Under the pieces are notes generated by a model. That model saw only the letters and a list, made by a program, of their open reading frames with translations. It did not search any database and was not told the origin of the DNA. Below are positions 52,781-61,874 of a stretch of DNA of 64,000 bases, one piece after another. The position numbers were made by a program, and so were the translations under genes. The first letter of the stretch is position 1. Each line of letters opens with the position of its first letter. This DNA comes from JBCDCB01 sp039182735 (GTDB taxonomy: Bacteria; Planctomycetota; Phycisphaerae; Phycisphaerales; UBA1924): positions 1-64,000 of the forward strand of contig JBCDCB010000011.1 in assembly GCA_039182735.1 (NCBI GenBank), given 5' to 3'.

Positions 52781-54109
52781 CTAAAGGTCCTGGCCGAAGT
52801 TTGCCCAAGGCGAGACTGAGGCAGGGATCGTGCCAAGCGATGAGTGGATCGGCCCGATCTGGTTTTCTGCCGGGAACAGGAAGCTGTAGCCGGTTCCGCT
52901 GGTGTCTTGCTCGAAGGCCGTGTTTCGTACGACAACGCTGTTGAATCCTCGGATTGCGAACTCGGCGCCGGTGTTTCCCTCCGCCGAGTTCCCATCGATG
53001 AGCGCGCGATCGCCATCAACGCGAAGTCCGTTGTTCCCGTTGCCGACGAAACTGTTCTTGGTGATGCGAGCGGCCGAGGAGCTCCCGGTGACAAACAGAC
53101 CGAACGATCCGTTTTGATCGAAGTGGTTGCCCGAGATGTGCGCACGCGTCCCATTGAAAATCCTGCAACCAGACTGTGCGTTGCCTCGCGCCGTGCAGTT
53201 CACAACGACCACTTCCGATGTAGTCGCATCAAATCCGCTGAGTGAGTTTCCACTCGATACACACCCGGTGAGGTGAGCGGCGCTCTGGACGACGAATCCG
53301 CTGTTCGAGTTTCGTCTTGCGAGACAGTCAACAAAGCGCACTGTGTCTGTGGAACCCGTCGCAGGAACCACGAAACCTGTCCCGTTTTCAGTCGCTACAC
53401 AGGCGCGCAACACGGAAGTGCCTTGGCACTCGATCCCCGAAATCAGGTTGTTTGTCGCGATGCAGTCTGTGAGGGTGCTCGGACCGTTTATGGCGAAGCC
53501 GGTCGTGTTCGATTCGGCTAGGCAAGAGTCGAAAACAAACTCACCCTCGACAGAGAACCCCGCAAGGGCATTGTCGCTCGCCCTACAGCGCTCGAAGTGG
53601 CCAGAGGTCAGGGCTTGTGTCAGGACCCCGTGTGCATTGTTCGAAGAGATGGAGAGGTCTTCGAGCAAGAGTGTTGTTTCGATATTCGCCTGTATGCCGG
53701 ACTCTCCCCAGTCGCGGATCTGTCCGTTGCGAATCCTGACGGCTCTCGGGCCGCTCGCCGAGATCAGAACGCCGTTTTGCGTGAGATCGCTCTCGCTCCG
53801 TATCGAGAAGCCGTTGAGGTCAACGGTGACGTCGCCCAAGCCGATCCGGAGTCCATTGCGGTTTTGGCTCGCGAGGATGTCCTGCGTCAGGTAGTACGAA
53901 CCGGGCTGGGTAATCATGAAAACCGCCGTGGAGTTTCCCGGGGTCGTCTCGGGACCGATCGGGATTCGGGGCTCGACCTGATCGAGCGACTTCATGGTCG
54001 CACCGACTGGGCCGGGCGGGGGTGTGAGGTCCCCCGCGAGCGTGGGAGGAGCCACGCTCGCGAAAAAGACCGACGAGGCAACGGTGATCTGGTGTCGCAG
54101 GTTTGGCAC
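52781..54109 (-). CDS. Secreted right-handed beta-helix protein (paralogue)
   Basis: 442 residues from GTG 54109, with AGGA upstream; the frame further upstream is rejected. It has the signal peptide TVASSVFFASVAPPTLAG and the same N-terminal module (LTPPPGPVGATMKSLDQVEP, TQPGSYYLTQDIL, VDLNGFSI). The beta-helix ladder follows (LLLEDLSISSNNAHGVLTQA, FDSCLAESNTTGFAINGPST, LTGCVSSGNSLSGFDATTSE), with a C-terminal SPWANFGQDL like the neighbour's. Function is likely binding or modifying extracellular polysaccharide. It is divergent from the ECF sigma gene across 160 bp, 27 bp upstream of the second paralogue in one transcription unit. Confidence 0.85.
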   Translation of the reverse strand: MPNLRHQITVASSVFFASVAPPTLAGDLTPPPGPVGATMKSLDQVEPRIPIGPETTPGNSTAVFMITQPGSYYLTQDILASQNRNGLRIGLGDVTVDLNGFSIRSESDLTQNGVLISASGPRAVRIRNGQIRDWGESGIQANIETTLLLEDLSISSNNAHGVLTQALTSGHFERCRASDNALAGFSVEGEFVFDSCLAESNTTGFAINGPSTLTDCIATNNLISGIECQGTSVLRACVATENGTGFVVPATGSTDTVRFVDCLARRNSNSGFVVQSAAHLTGCVSSGNSLSGFDATTSEVVVVNCTARGNAQSGCRIFNGTRAHISGNHFDQNGSFGLFVTGSSSAARITKNSFVGNGNNGLRVDGDRALIDGNSAEGNTGAEFAIRGFNSVVVRNTAFEQDTSGTGYSFLFPAENQIGPIHSSLGTIPASVSPWANFGQDL

Positions 54110-54182
54110 GTTGAGGTCCTCGGCGGTGCGAGAGATAGGCGTTGGGGTTGCTCGCCGCGGTTGATGGATCCACAATGCAAGC

Positions 54183-54208
54183 AACCGGATGGGATTGGCT
54201 CACCGGTT
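54183..54208. promoter_or_regulatory. Inverted repeat in sigma factor / beta-helix spacer
   Basis: AACCGG (54183-54188) and CCGGTT (54203-54208) form a 6-bp inverted repeat with a 14-bp spacer in the 160-bp divergent region. It could be an operator for either side. The arms are short, so chance is possible. Confidence 0.25.
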
Positions 54209-54269
54209 TTCACGTGATCCGTCAGCGGGTCCCCTCACGAACTTCTGGATTGCGGACGGTTCTTTGCAG

Positions 54270-54809
54270 ATGTCGGAGCGAGAGGACGAGATCCCGGAGC
54301 CGACGGCCCGCCTGAGCGGGGCGATCTACGACGTGCTGCGCGAGACGGCCCGGAAGATGATCGGTGCGGCCGACCGACGCGGGGCCCTGCGGGCGACCGA
54401 GATCGTCCACGAGGCGTTCCTCAAGCTCGCGGCGTCGGGGACGACTTTCGAGAGCGAGCGGCACTACCGGATCGTCGCGGCAAAGGCGTTTCGGCAGATC
54501 ATCATCGATCACGCGCGGAAGCAAGGGGCGCTGAAACGCCGCGCGGAGCGAGACGCGTGGACGCTCGATACCACGCTGATCGGCCCGAGCGAGCGCACGC
54601 ACGACGCGATTGAGGTTCACGAAGCGCTCGAGCAACTCGAGCAAGAAGACTCACGCGCGGGGCGTGTGGTGGAGCTACGGTTCTTCGGCGGGCTCGGGCA
54701 CGCGGACATCGCCGAGCACCTTGATGTTTCGCTCGCGACGGTCGAACGTGATTGGCGGTACGCCAGAGCGTTCCTTTATAAGAGTCTGTCTCCGGAGACA
54801 CACGCGTGA
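54270..54809 (+). CDS. ECF-type RNA polymerase sigma factor
   Basis: 179 residues from ATG 54270; earlier in-frame starts have no support. Region 2 (LRATEIVHEAFLKLAASG, FRQIIIDHARKQGALKRRAE) and region 4 (VVELRFFGGLGHADIAEHLD, VSLATVERDWRYARAFLY) are typical of the planctomycete/acidobacterial ECF group of TIGR02999 type, whose genes are commonly followed by a Ser/Thr kinase rather than an anti-sigma factor. That is the case here: the kinase GTG overlaps the stop by 4 bp. The kinase probably governs sigma activity by phosphorylation. The targets may include the divergent beta-helix genes, by position only. Confidence 0.9.
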   Translation: MSEREDEIPEPTARLSGAIYDVLRETARKMIGAADRRGALRATEIVHEAFLKLAASGTTFESERHYRIVAAKAFRQIIIDHARKQGALKRRAERDAWTLDTTLIGPSERTHDAIEVHEALEQLEQEDSRAGRVVELRFFGGLGHADIAEHLDVSLATVERDWRYARAFLYKSLSPETHA

Positions 54810-57682
54810 GCGCATCGGCCCGAGTCAAGCAGGTCTTTCTCGAAGCGTGCGCGATCACAGACGATACTGCGCGGCGGGCGTTTCTCGACGACGCCTGCGC
54901 GGGAGACGTTCCGCTCCAAGCGGAAGTCGACGCGCTGCTGCGAGCCGACGCGTTGGCGTCCGGCGTGATCGACCGCGACCTCGATGTGGAAACGGCGGCA
55001 CTCGACGCCTGCTCGAAGACGAACCATGGCGTGTCGATGGAGCCGCCCGCGGGGTATCGGATTATCGAACCGATCGGCTCCGGCGGGATGGGCGTGGTCT
55101 ACCGCGCCGAGCAGGTCGAGCCGATCCGGCGCGAGGTAGCGCTCAAGGTCATTCGGCCGGGGATGGACTCGAGCGTCGTGCTCTCGCGCTTCGAAGCGGA
55201 GCGGCAGACGCTCGCGCTGATGAACCACCCCAACGTGGCGCGGGTGCTCGACGCTGGCTCCACCCCGAGCGGGCAGCCCTACTTCGCGATGGAGCTCGTT
55301 CGGGGTTTGCCGATCACGAAGCATTGCGAGAAGCACCGCGTTGGAATCCGGGCGCGGATCGAACTGTTCATCGCGCTGTGCGAGGGCGTGCAGCACGCGC
55401 ACGCAAAGGGTGTGATCCACCGAGACCTGAAGCCGAGCAACGTGCTCGTCGCGTTTGCGGGCGACGAGCCGATGCCGATGGTCATCGACTTTGGCATTGC
55501 GAAGGCGCTGCGAGAATCGCCGGGCGATGTGGACGCCGTAACGCAGCACGGCCAGGTGCTCGGAACGCTGGAATACATGAGTCCCGAGCAGGCCGAGTCG
55601 GGCGCCCGCGACGTTGACATCCGCACCGACGTGTACGCGCTTGGCGTAATGCTCTACGAACTGCTCACCGGCACACGCCCTTTCGAGACCACCTCGCGCG
55701 CGGACCTCCTCGGTGCGATCAGCGCGCAGGATCCGCAGCGCCCGAGCGAACGGGTCACGGCGCTTACGCGTTCTGGAAAGACGACCGGGATCACGGACTC
55801 TGATGAGAGACGCCGCGCGTACCGGCTCGCGCTTCGACGCGATCTTGACTGGGTGGTCATGCGCTGCCTCGAGAAGCAGCGCGAGCGGCGGTACCCGACG
55901 GCGAGCGCGCTCGCGGAGGACCTTCGTAGGTACCTCCACAACGAGCCGCTCGAGGCGGGACCACCAACGACTGGCTACCGGTTCCGAAAGTTTGTGAAGC
56001 GAAACCGGGCGGGGGTGATTACAGCGGGCGCCGTGGCGTTCGCGCTATTGCTGGGTGTGATTGGGACGAGCGTTGGTCTGGTGTACGCGACGAGCGAGAC
56101 GCGTCGAGCGGAACTCGCCGAGCAACGCGTGCGCGAGCGCGCGGACGAACTCGAGCTCATCGCTCGGTTCCAGACCGAGCAGTTGGAGATGATCGATCCG
56201 GGTGCGATGGGCGGGACGATCCGCGCCGGGATTCAGGATCGTGTGCTGTCCTCAAACACCGCATCCGCGGACGAGTTCGATGCGATGATGCGCGGTCTGG
56301 ACTTCACGGGAGTCGCGTTGGAGACCCTCGATGCCCGTTTCTTTGGCCCTTCGCTCGAGGTCATTCGATCGCGGTTCGAGGATCAGCCAACGATCCGCGC
56401 GAGACTGCTCGACTCACTGGCGTCAACGATGAGGACGGCCGGGCTCACAGAAGACGCCGTCGAGCTTGTTCTCGAAGCCCGCGACGTGCTCATGGACAAT
56501 TCAGGACCGCTTGATCCGCTCACTCTATCGCTTACGCGGCACCTCGGCCTCCTTCGCCTAACGCAAGATCGCTTCGATGATGCCGAGCCGCTGCTCCAAG
56601 AAGCCTTCGATGGCTTCCATTCGATCTACGGTCTTGAGCATCGTGATACGCTGACTGCGCGGCACAACCTCGGCGCGCTCGCCTTCGATCGTGACCAGCT
56701 CGAGCGCGCGGAGCGACTCCATAGAGAGACGCTTGAGCTTCGTAAGAGCCTTCTGGGAATGGACGATCGCTCGACGTTGTCGTCGATGAACAGTTTGACT
56801 CGCGTGCTGACTGAACGCGGCAAACTCGACGAGGCAGAGGTATTCGCTCGTGAGGTACTCGCCACTTGCCAGCGCGTGCTCGGTGACGATCATCGGGACA
56901 CACTTCGATCCACAAGCACACTCGGGGTGCTCATCGCCAGACAGCGACGTCTTGCCGAGGCGCTCCCGTTCTATCGCGCCGCGTACGAGGGGCGCCGTCG
57001 AGTGCTCGGCGAAGATCATAATCTGACATTGGAATCACTCACGAACCTCGGCGGTTTACTCTCACGCATGGAGAGGTTCGATGAGGCCGAGCCGATACTC
57101 CGACAGGCGCTACAGAGTCAGCGCCGGCTCTTTGGTCCGGATGCTGTGGGTTCACTCTCAGCGCTCAACAACCTCGCGCTCATGCTAAGGCGTGAAGGAC
57201 GTCGCGAGGACGCGTTGCCGCTCTACTACGATTCGCTAGAACGGCGACAACGCGTGTTCGGCGTTGAGCATCGACGAACGCTCGTCGCAAAGCACAATCT
57301 TGCGATGCTCCTCGCAAGCATGGGCGACGAGGAAGAAGCGGTGCGCCTCTACGATGGTACGGTTGAGGCCTTTGTACGCACGCTTGGAGCAGGGCACACG
57401 AGGACGATTCTCGCCGCGCACTTCTACGGGGCCATGCTGGGGAGACTCGATCGAATGAAAGAATCGGTGCATTATCTTCGATGGGTCCACGATCGCCCCG
57501 AGATCGAAGAAAGGTTCAGTCGGTCCTTCAGGGAAGCCGTGCTGCAAGATCTTGTCAAGGTACACACCCGCTGGCATGAGCTCGAGCCCGATGCCGGGCA
57601 TGATGCGCAAGCAGCCGATTGGCAGATCCGGCTCGACGAGCATCGTGCAACATCCAAGGAATTGGGGAGCGATGCAGACTAG
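54806..57682 (+). CDS. Ser/Thr protein kinase with membrane helix and TPR sensor
   Basis: 958 residues. An N-terminal cytoplasmic helical segment (about 1-75, RVKQVFLEACAITDDTARRA) is typical of kinases paired with this sigma group. The kinase domain (about 82-350) has the Gly-loop GSGGMGVVYRAEQ, VALKVI, catalytic D207 in HRDLKPSN, D228 in DFGIAK, GTLEYMSPEQAES and DVYALGVMLYELLTG. One membrane helix follows at about 405-430 (AGAVAFALLLGVIGTSVGLV). The remaining 500 residues are tetratricopeptide repeats (AEPLLQEAFDGFHSIYGLEH, AERLHRETLELRKSLLGMDD), probably periplasmic and acting as sensor. The last 250 codons are less GC-biased than the kinase part. Confidence 0.93.
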   Translation: MSASARVKQVFLEACAITDDTARRAFLDDACAGDVPLQAEVDALLRADALASGVIDRDLDVETAALDACSKTNHGVSMEPPAGYRIIEPIGSGGMGVVYRAEQVEPIRREVALKVIRPGMDSSVVLSRFEAERQTLALMNHPNVARVLDAGSTPSGQPYFAMELVRGLPITKHCEKHRVGIRARIELFIALCEGVQHAHAKGVIHRDLKPSNVLVAFAGDEPMPMVIDFGIAKALRESPGDVDAVTQHGQVLGTLEYMSPEQAESGARDVDIRTDVYALGVMLYELLTGTRPFETTSRADLLGAISAQDPQRPSERVTALTRSGKTTGITDSDERRRAYRLALRRDLDWVVMRCLEKQRERRYPTASALAEDLRRYLHNEPLEAGPPTTGYRFRKFVKRNRAGVITAGAVAFALLLGVIGTSVGLVYATSETRRAELAEQRVRERADELELIARFQTEQLEMIDPGAMGGTIRAGIQDRVLSSNTASADEFDAMMRGLDFTGVALETLDARFFGPSLEVIRSRFEDQPTIRARLLDSLASTMRTAGLTEDAVELVLEARDVLMDNSGPLDPLTLSLTRHLGLLRLTQDRFDDAEPLLQEAFDGFHSIYGLEHRDTLTARHNLGALAFDRDQLERAERLHRETLELRKSLLGMDDRSTLSSMNSLTRVLTERGKLDEAEVFAREVLATCQRVLGDDHRDTLRSTSTLGVLIARQRRLAEALPFYRAAYEGRRRVLGEDHNLTLESLTNLGGLLSRMERFDEAEPILRQALQSQRRLFGPDAVGSLSALNNLALMLRREGRREDALPLYYDSLERRQRVFGVEHRRTLVAKHNLAMLLASMGDEEEAVRLYDGTVEAFVRTLGAGHTRTILAAHFYGAMLGRLDRMKESVHYLRWVHDRPEIEERFSRSFREAVLQDLVKVHTRWHELEPDAGHDAQAADWQIRLDEHRATSKELGSDAD

Positions 57683-57744
57683 TCGTACAGTTGAAGGTGC
57701 GGATTCAGCCGCTGGTACGTCCGGTGGTCGGAGCCACGAGCCCC

Positions 57745-60700
57745 TTACGGCGTGCAACCGAGATTCGAGACGGTAAACGTCACATCATCAGTCGTCGTGA
57801 GCCCGTCGCCGTTCGCGTCGCCGGGCGTACCCTGCGCGCCGAGTGCGCCTGCGCCGAGATTGTTGATAACGAACATGACATCGTCGATCTCCGTGACGCC
57901 GCTGCCGTCGGTGTCGCCGGGACAGGGCCCACTCGCTGCGGACTGGAGCACGACAGCGATTTCGTTCAGAGGGTCGATTCCGCGTATGCTTGCCGGATCG
58001 TCGTTGACCGCAACGAGATCGACCTGCCCATCGCCGTTCAGATCGCTGGGCAGCACAAGCGTCGGGTTTCCGCCGGTTACGAGCGTGGCAGCCGGCGCAA
58101 AAATGAGTTGATCGTTTGCATCGTCATAGTCGTTGTGTAGAACTTCGATTGTGCTCGCCCCGCCGCCCCCACTGACGACTACGGCAAGATCCAAGTCGTT
58201 CTGGCCCACCTCGTCTGGGTCGAGGTTCACCGCCGCGATCGATCGTGGAGTTCCGCCGAGCGGAAGGTTTGCCGCGGGCGCGAAGCCGCCTGCGCCGTCG
58301 CCTCGGAGCACGCTCACGCTCGCATCGGTCGTGTTCGCCGAGACTAGATCGGGGAACCCATCAAGATCGAAGTCCGCAGCAATCAGTTGAACCGGACCGG
58401 CGCCGACACCGCTTCGTTGCGAAGTCGCGGCGAACTGCCCGAGGGTTACGTTCTTGAATCGCTGGATCGTCGCGGCCGTACCGTTCACTGTTGCGAGATC
58501 GTCCCACTTGTCGTTATCAAGGTTCGCGAAGAGCACATCTTTCGGAAAGCTGCCCACGCTGATCGCGCCGGCGGCGATGATCGAAGGACTGAACGCGCCG
58601 TCGTTCGTGAAGATCTGCACGGTGCCGTCCGAGGCGTTGGCGACGGCGATGTCGAGCCCGCCCGCCGCGTAGAGATCACCGATATCGATGCCCTGCGGAT
58701 CGACGCCGACCGTGAGTTGGATCGTCGCGCCGAAGCCCTGCCACGCGTTGCCGACGCTTCCGCTATTGAGCAGCACAACGACGTCGCCCGGGTTTGCCCC
58801 GTTGGGGATCGCGACGGCGAGGTCGGGATTGCCGTCGCCGTTGAGGTCATCGATCGCCGCGGCGACCGGCGTGCCGCTGACGTCGAAGTTCTGCGCCGCA
58901 TCGGTGGCGATGTCGCCCGTGAGCGTGTCGACAACGAGATTCACGCTGACCACGCCGCGCCCACCGGCCGCGCGCGCAACGGGATACTCGACCTTGAGGA
59001 AGCGACCGTCGCCCTGCGCGTTCGGCGCGAGACCTGGCATGAAAGCCACGTCGAAACGACAGGAGATCGTGCTTGCTGTCAGTACCGGCGTCTCGGCACC
59101 GAGCGTCGGATCGCTGGCGTTCGGCGTCTCGATGATGAGGCTTCCGGCCAAAGCGGCCTCTCCACTGACCAACAACGAGTCCGCCGAGACCGCGCCACCC
59201 GACTCGAAGGCGCACACGATCACCCGACCGGACCGTGTGGGATCCATCGGATCGTCGAACTGATCGAGGTCGCCAGTGATCGAGAGTGATGACGCCGTGC
59301 CGCGAGCCATGCCCGATGCCACCGTACGGATATCGCCGAAGTTCACCACGTTGCCCTGCACGGAGCCGTTGCCGGCGAGCAACCCGTTCGCGGTGTTCGT
59401 CAGTCCGAAGACCGAGATCACACCGCCATCCTCGACGATGACCTGCGCGGTGCCCTCGCCGCCGACCGTCAGCACCTCAGCGGTCTCGAGCCACTGCGAG
59501 CCCGCCCCGCTCACACGGAGCGTCGCGGTGGATCCCGCGTCCCGCGCGAGTACGGTGCCACCGAAGACGGTCGTGTTCATGAGCGCGCCGTTGAGGATCT
59601 CGACGGTCGCGTCACCGCCGCCACCGTTCACAAAGCTGCTGCTCGAGTGCGACCAGATACTGCTCGGCCCGTCGAGACGCACGAGGCCGAGCGAGCCTGC
59701 CTCCTGCGCAATAGTGAATGTGTCGATCGCATTCGCAGCCACCAGCGTGCCGGCGCTGACATCGATCGTCCTGCTCCCTTCGCGCCCAACGATGACCGAG
59801 CCGCCGAGTGATGCGCTCGGCCCGTAGATCATCTACAATCGGAACGACGTCATCAGCAGTTCACCGACGCCCACACCGCCCGCGACGAGCGAGTCGATCG
59901 CGTGCACGCCACCGGTGCCGATCAGCGAATCGATTTGCAACGTGCCCGCGCTGTTCAAGGCATCCGTGATCGCGATGTTGGACGCGGTCAGCAACGCCGC
60001 GTTCAGCGGGCTTGTGTTGTCGATATCGAGCACCGGTGCGATTGTCAGGAAGCCGCCGAAATCGAGTTCCGCACCGATCTCCAGGTTCGTGATCGGATCC
60101 ACGCACGGGTCGATCGCCGCGGTCAGTTTGTTGCCGTTGAAGTTGAGGCGCACCTCCTCGCTCGCGTGGCGAATGCCTGCGACAGTCTGATCCATCGCGA
60201 GGATCACGTCTCGATGGGCCCTACTGTCGCGAGCGTGGAGTCGAAGCAGACGATGGGCGCGCTGAGCGTGCTCGGTGCGACCCCGGACTGCCAGTTGCCC
60301 GCGTTGCCGAACTGAAAATCGGTAGCCCCCGTCCAGACTGACTGCTGGAACGGGATGCGGCGCGAGCCGAAGACGACCTGCACGCTGTCGGTCAGTGGAT
60401 CTGCCCACGAGATATCAAGATCGCCGTCGCCGTCGTGATCCGCGAGAGAGCCTTGGCGATTTTCAGCGACGAACGGATTTGGCCCTGGCGACTGAATCGC
60501 GGGTTGAAAGAGTCCACCGCCCGTCGAGATGAAAGTGTTGAGAATGCCGTCAGTACCTGCCGCAGCGATGTCATCGAGTCCATCGTCGTTGAAGTCGCCC
60601 ACAAACGCATCGGGAGTACTCGAGCTACCGCTGGCCAGAATCGTCCCCGTAATGGAGAAGTTCCCGGCACCGTCACCGATTGCGAGCTGTAGCCGTTGGA

Positions 60701-61523
60701 GCGAACCACGCGCAATAACAGGTCAGGGAAAGCGTCCTGATTCAAGTTGATCGGAAAGAGATTGCCAGGGGACAGGTTGTTTGGGTGCGTGATCTCTTGG
60801 AATGGTGCGGGCCATTGATTCAGAAGCGTTCGTGTCCTTCCGTTTGATAGATCGGAATAGAGAAGGTCTGGATCATCGTCCATATCGAGATCACTGACTG
60901 CCACGGCACTGATGCTCCTCGATGCAACCGACTGCATCGGTCCCGTGGTGAACGTGCCATCCCCCGCTCCAACAAGAACGATCAACTCGGATTCAAAGTT
61001 CACGCTTCCAGGCGGTGTGCGTGCCCAGAGTCCAGCCAGATCAAGGACGTCATCACCGGTGATGTCCGCGACAATCAACTCACGAAATGAGGTCAATACG
61101 TACGTCGGCCCGGGGATCTGCAGGAACGTTCCATCGCCATTGCTGAGCAACGCAGGATCGCTTCATCCGAGTTGTTCGGCCTCAATGCGACAACGATATC
61201 ATCTCGCTCGTCGTCATTGAGATCCGCCGCGCGGAAAGTCGCGTTGTTGATCCGGCCCAATGTCACAGGCGCTTGGCTCTGGAATGACCCGTCGCCGTTG
61301 CTGAGATAAACGAGCAAGGCCTCGGTCGTGTTATGTAGGATGCGATGTCGGCGATCCCGTCGCCGTTGAAGTCACCCGCATCGGAGACGGACGCGTCAAC
61401 GTTGCTGTCTATGGCCGCGATCGGGTCGAAGAAGCCTGGGGCATCGGCGCTGGCGTTGGAACACCAGAGCCCGATCGCAACCGCCATGACCGCGCGGCCA
61501 CGCCCGAACACACACCTTTGCAT
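57745..61523 (-). pseudogene. Frame-broken FG-GAP/VCBS-repeat secreted protein with dockerin-like tail
   Basis: Reads as one ancestral protein of about 1260 residues. It starts at ATG 61523 with a signal peptide (MAVAIGLWCSNASA) and an FG-GAP phrase DAGDFNGDGIADIASY. Continuity needs four shifts, each restored by adding one base: near 61332, 61150, 60692 and 60207. Junctions then read sensibly (for example SYI/NTTEALLVYLSNGDG and RSNG/LQLAIGDGAGNF). A TAG at 59835-59833 separates LLMTSFRL from MIYGPSASLG in the same frame. Middle parts have beta-ladder repeats; later FG-GAP units (DLNGDGNPDLAVAIPNG, DFDLDGFPDLVSANTTD) and two dockerin-like repeats at the end are intact. The longest surviving piece is 57745-59832 (695 residues), without a signal peptide. 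Confidence 0.8.
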
Positions 61524-61588
61524 GGAGGATCCGCTCCTAAGTGGGAATGCTCTCTCGTCAGGTCGAACCATACCTCAGGGGCGAGCAT

Positions 61589-61715
61589 TCACAAGCACGA
61601 TGACCCCAGATTGCTCACCACGAAGGTGATGTCGGAGACGTCGGTCACGCCGTCGCCGTTCGCGTCGCCGGCCATGGAGAGCGGTGCGCTGGGCTGGACC
61701 GGTTCAAGATGCGAC
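61589..61715 (-). pseudogene. Vestigial fragment joining beta-helix N-module to a dockerin tail
   Basis: About 40 codons on the minus strand: VQPSAPLSMA joined directly to GDANGDGVTDVSDITFVVSN. The first part matches VEPSTPLSMADGD of the beta-helix protein at 52.6 kb, also at DNA level over about 30 bases, and the second is one dockerin-like repeat. Everything between is missing. It has no signal peptide or ribosome site. It is most simply a deletion relic. Apart from this fragment the 351-bp gap between 61523 and 61875 shows nothing recognisable. Confidence 0.55.
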
Positions 61716-61874
61716 GGCTGATCGGGGCACGCGGTTTCAGGCGAAGCTCTGACTCGCAGGCGCGAAAATCTCTGACAGGTTCGCCGAATCATGACGGGGC
61801 GTCACTCCCGGCGCGTCTGTGTGCTGCGGATCGATCCGGACATCTGTGCGTCACAAGACGCGAAAGGGATGGCG

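Noticed and set aside
59836..60408. Independent 191-residue protein
   Set aside because: Its first 65 codons are an out-of-frame reading of the FG-GAP gene. The rest continues the broken gene and ends at the amber stop, so it is treated as a piece of the pseudogene.
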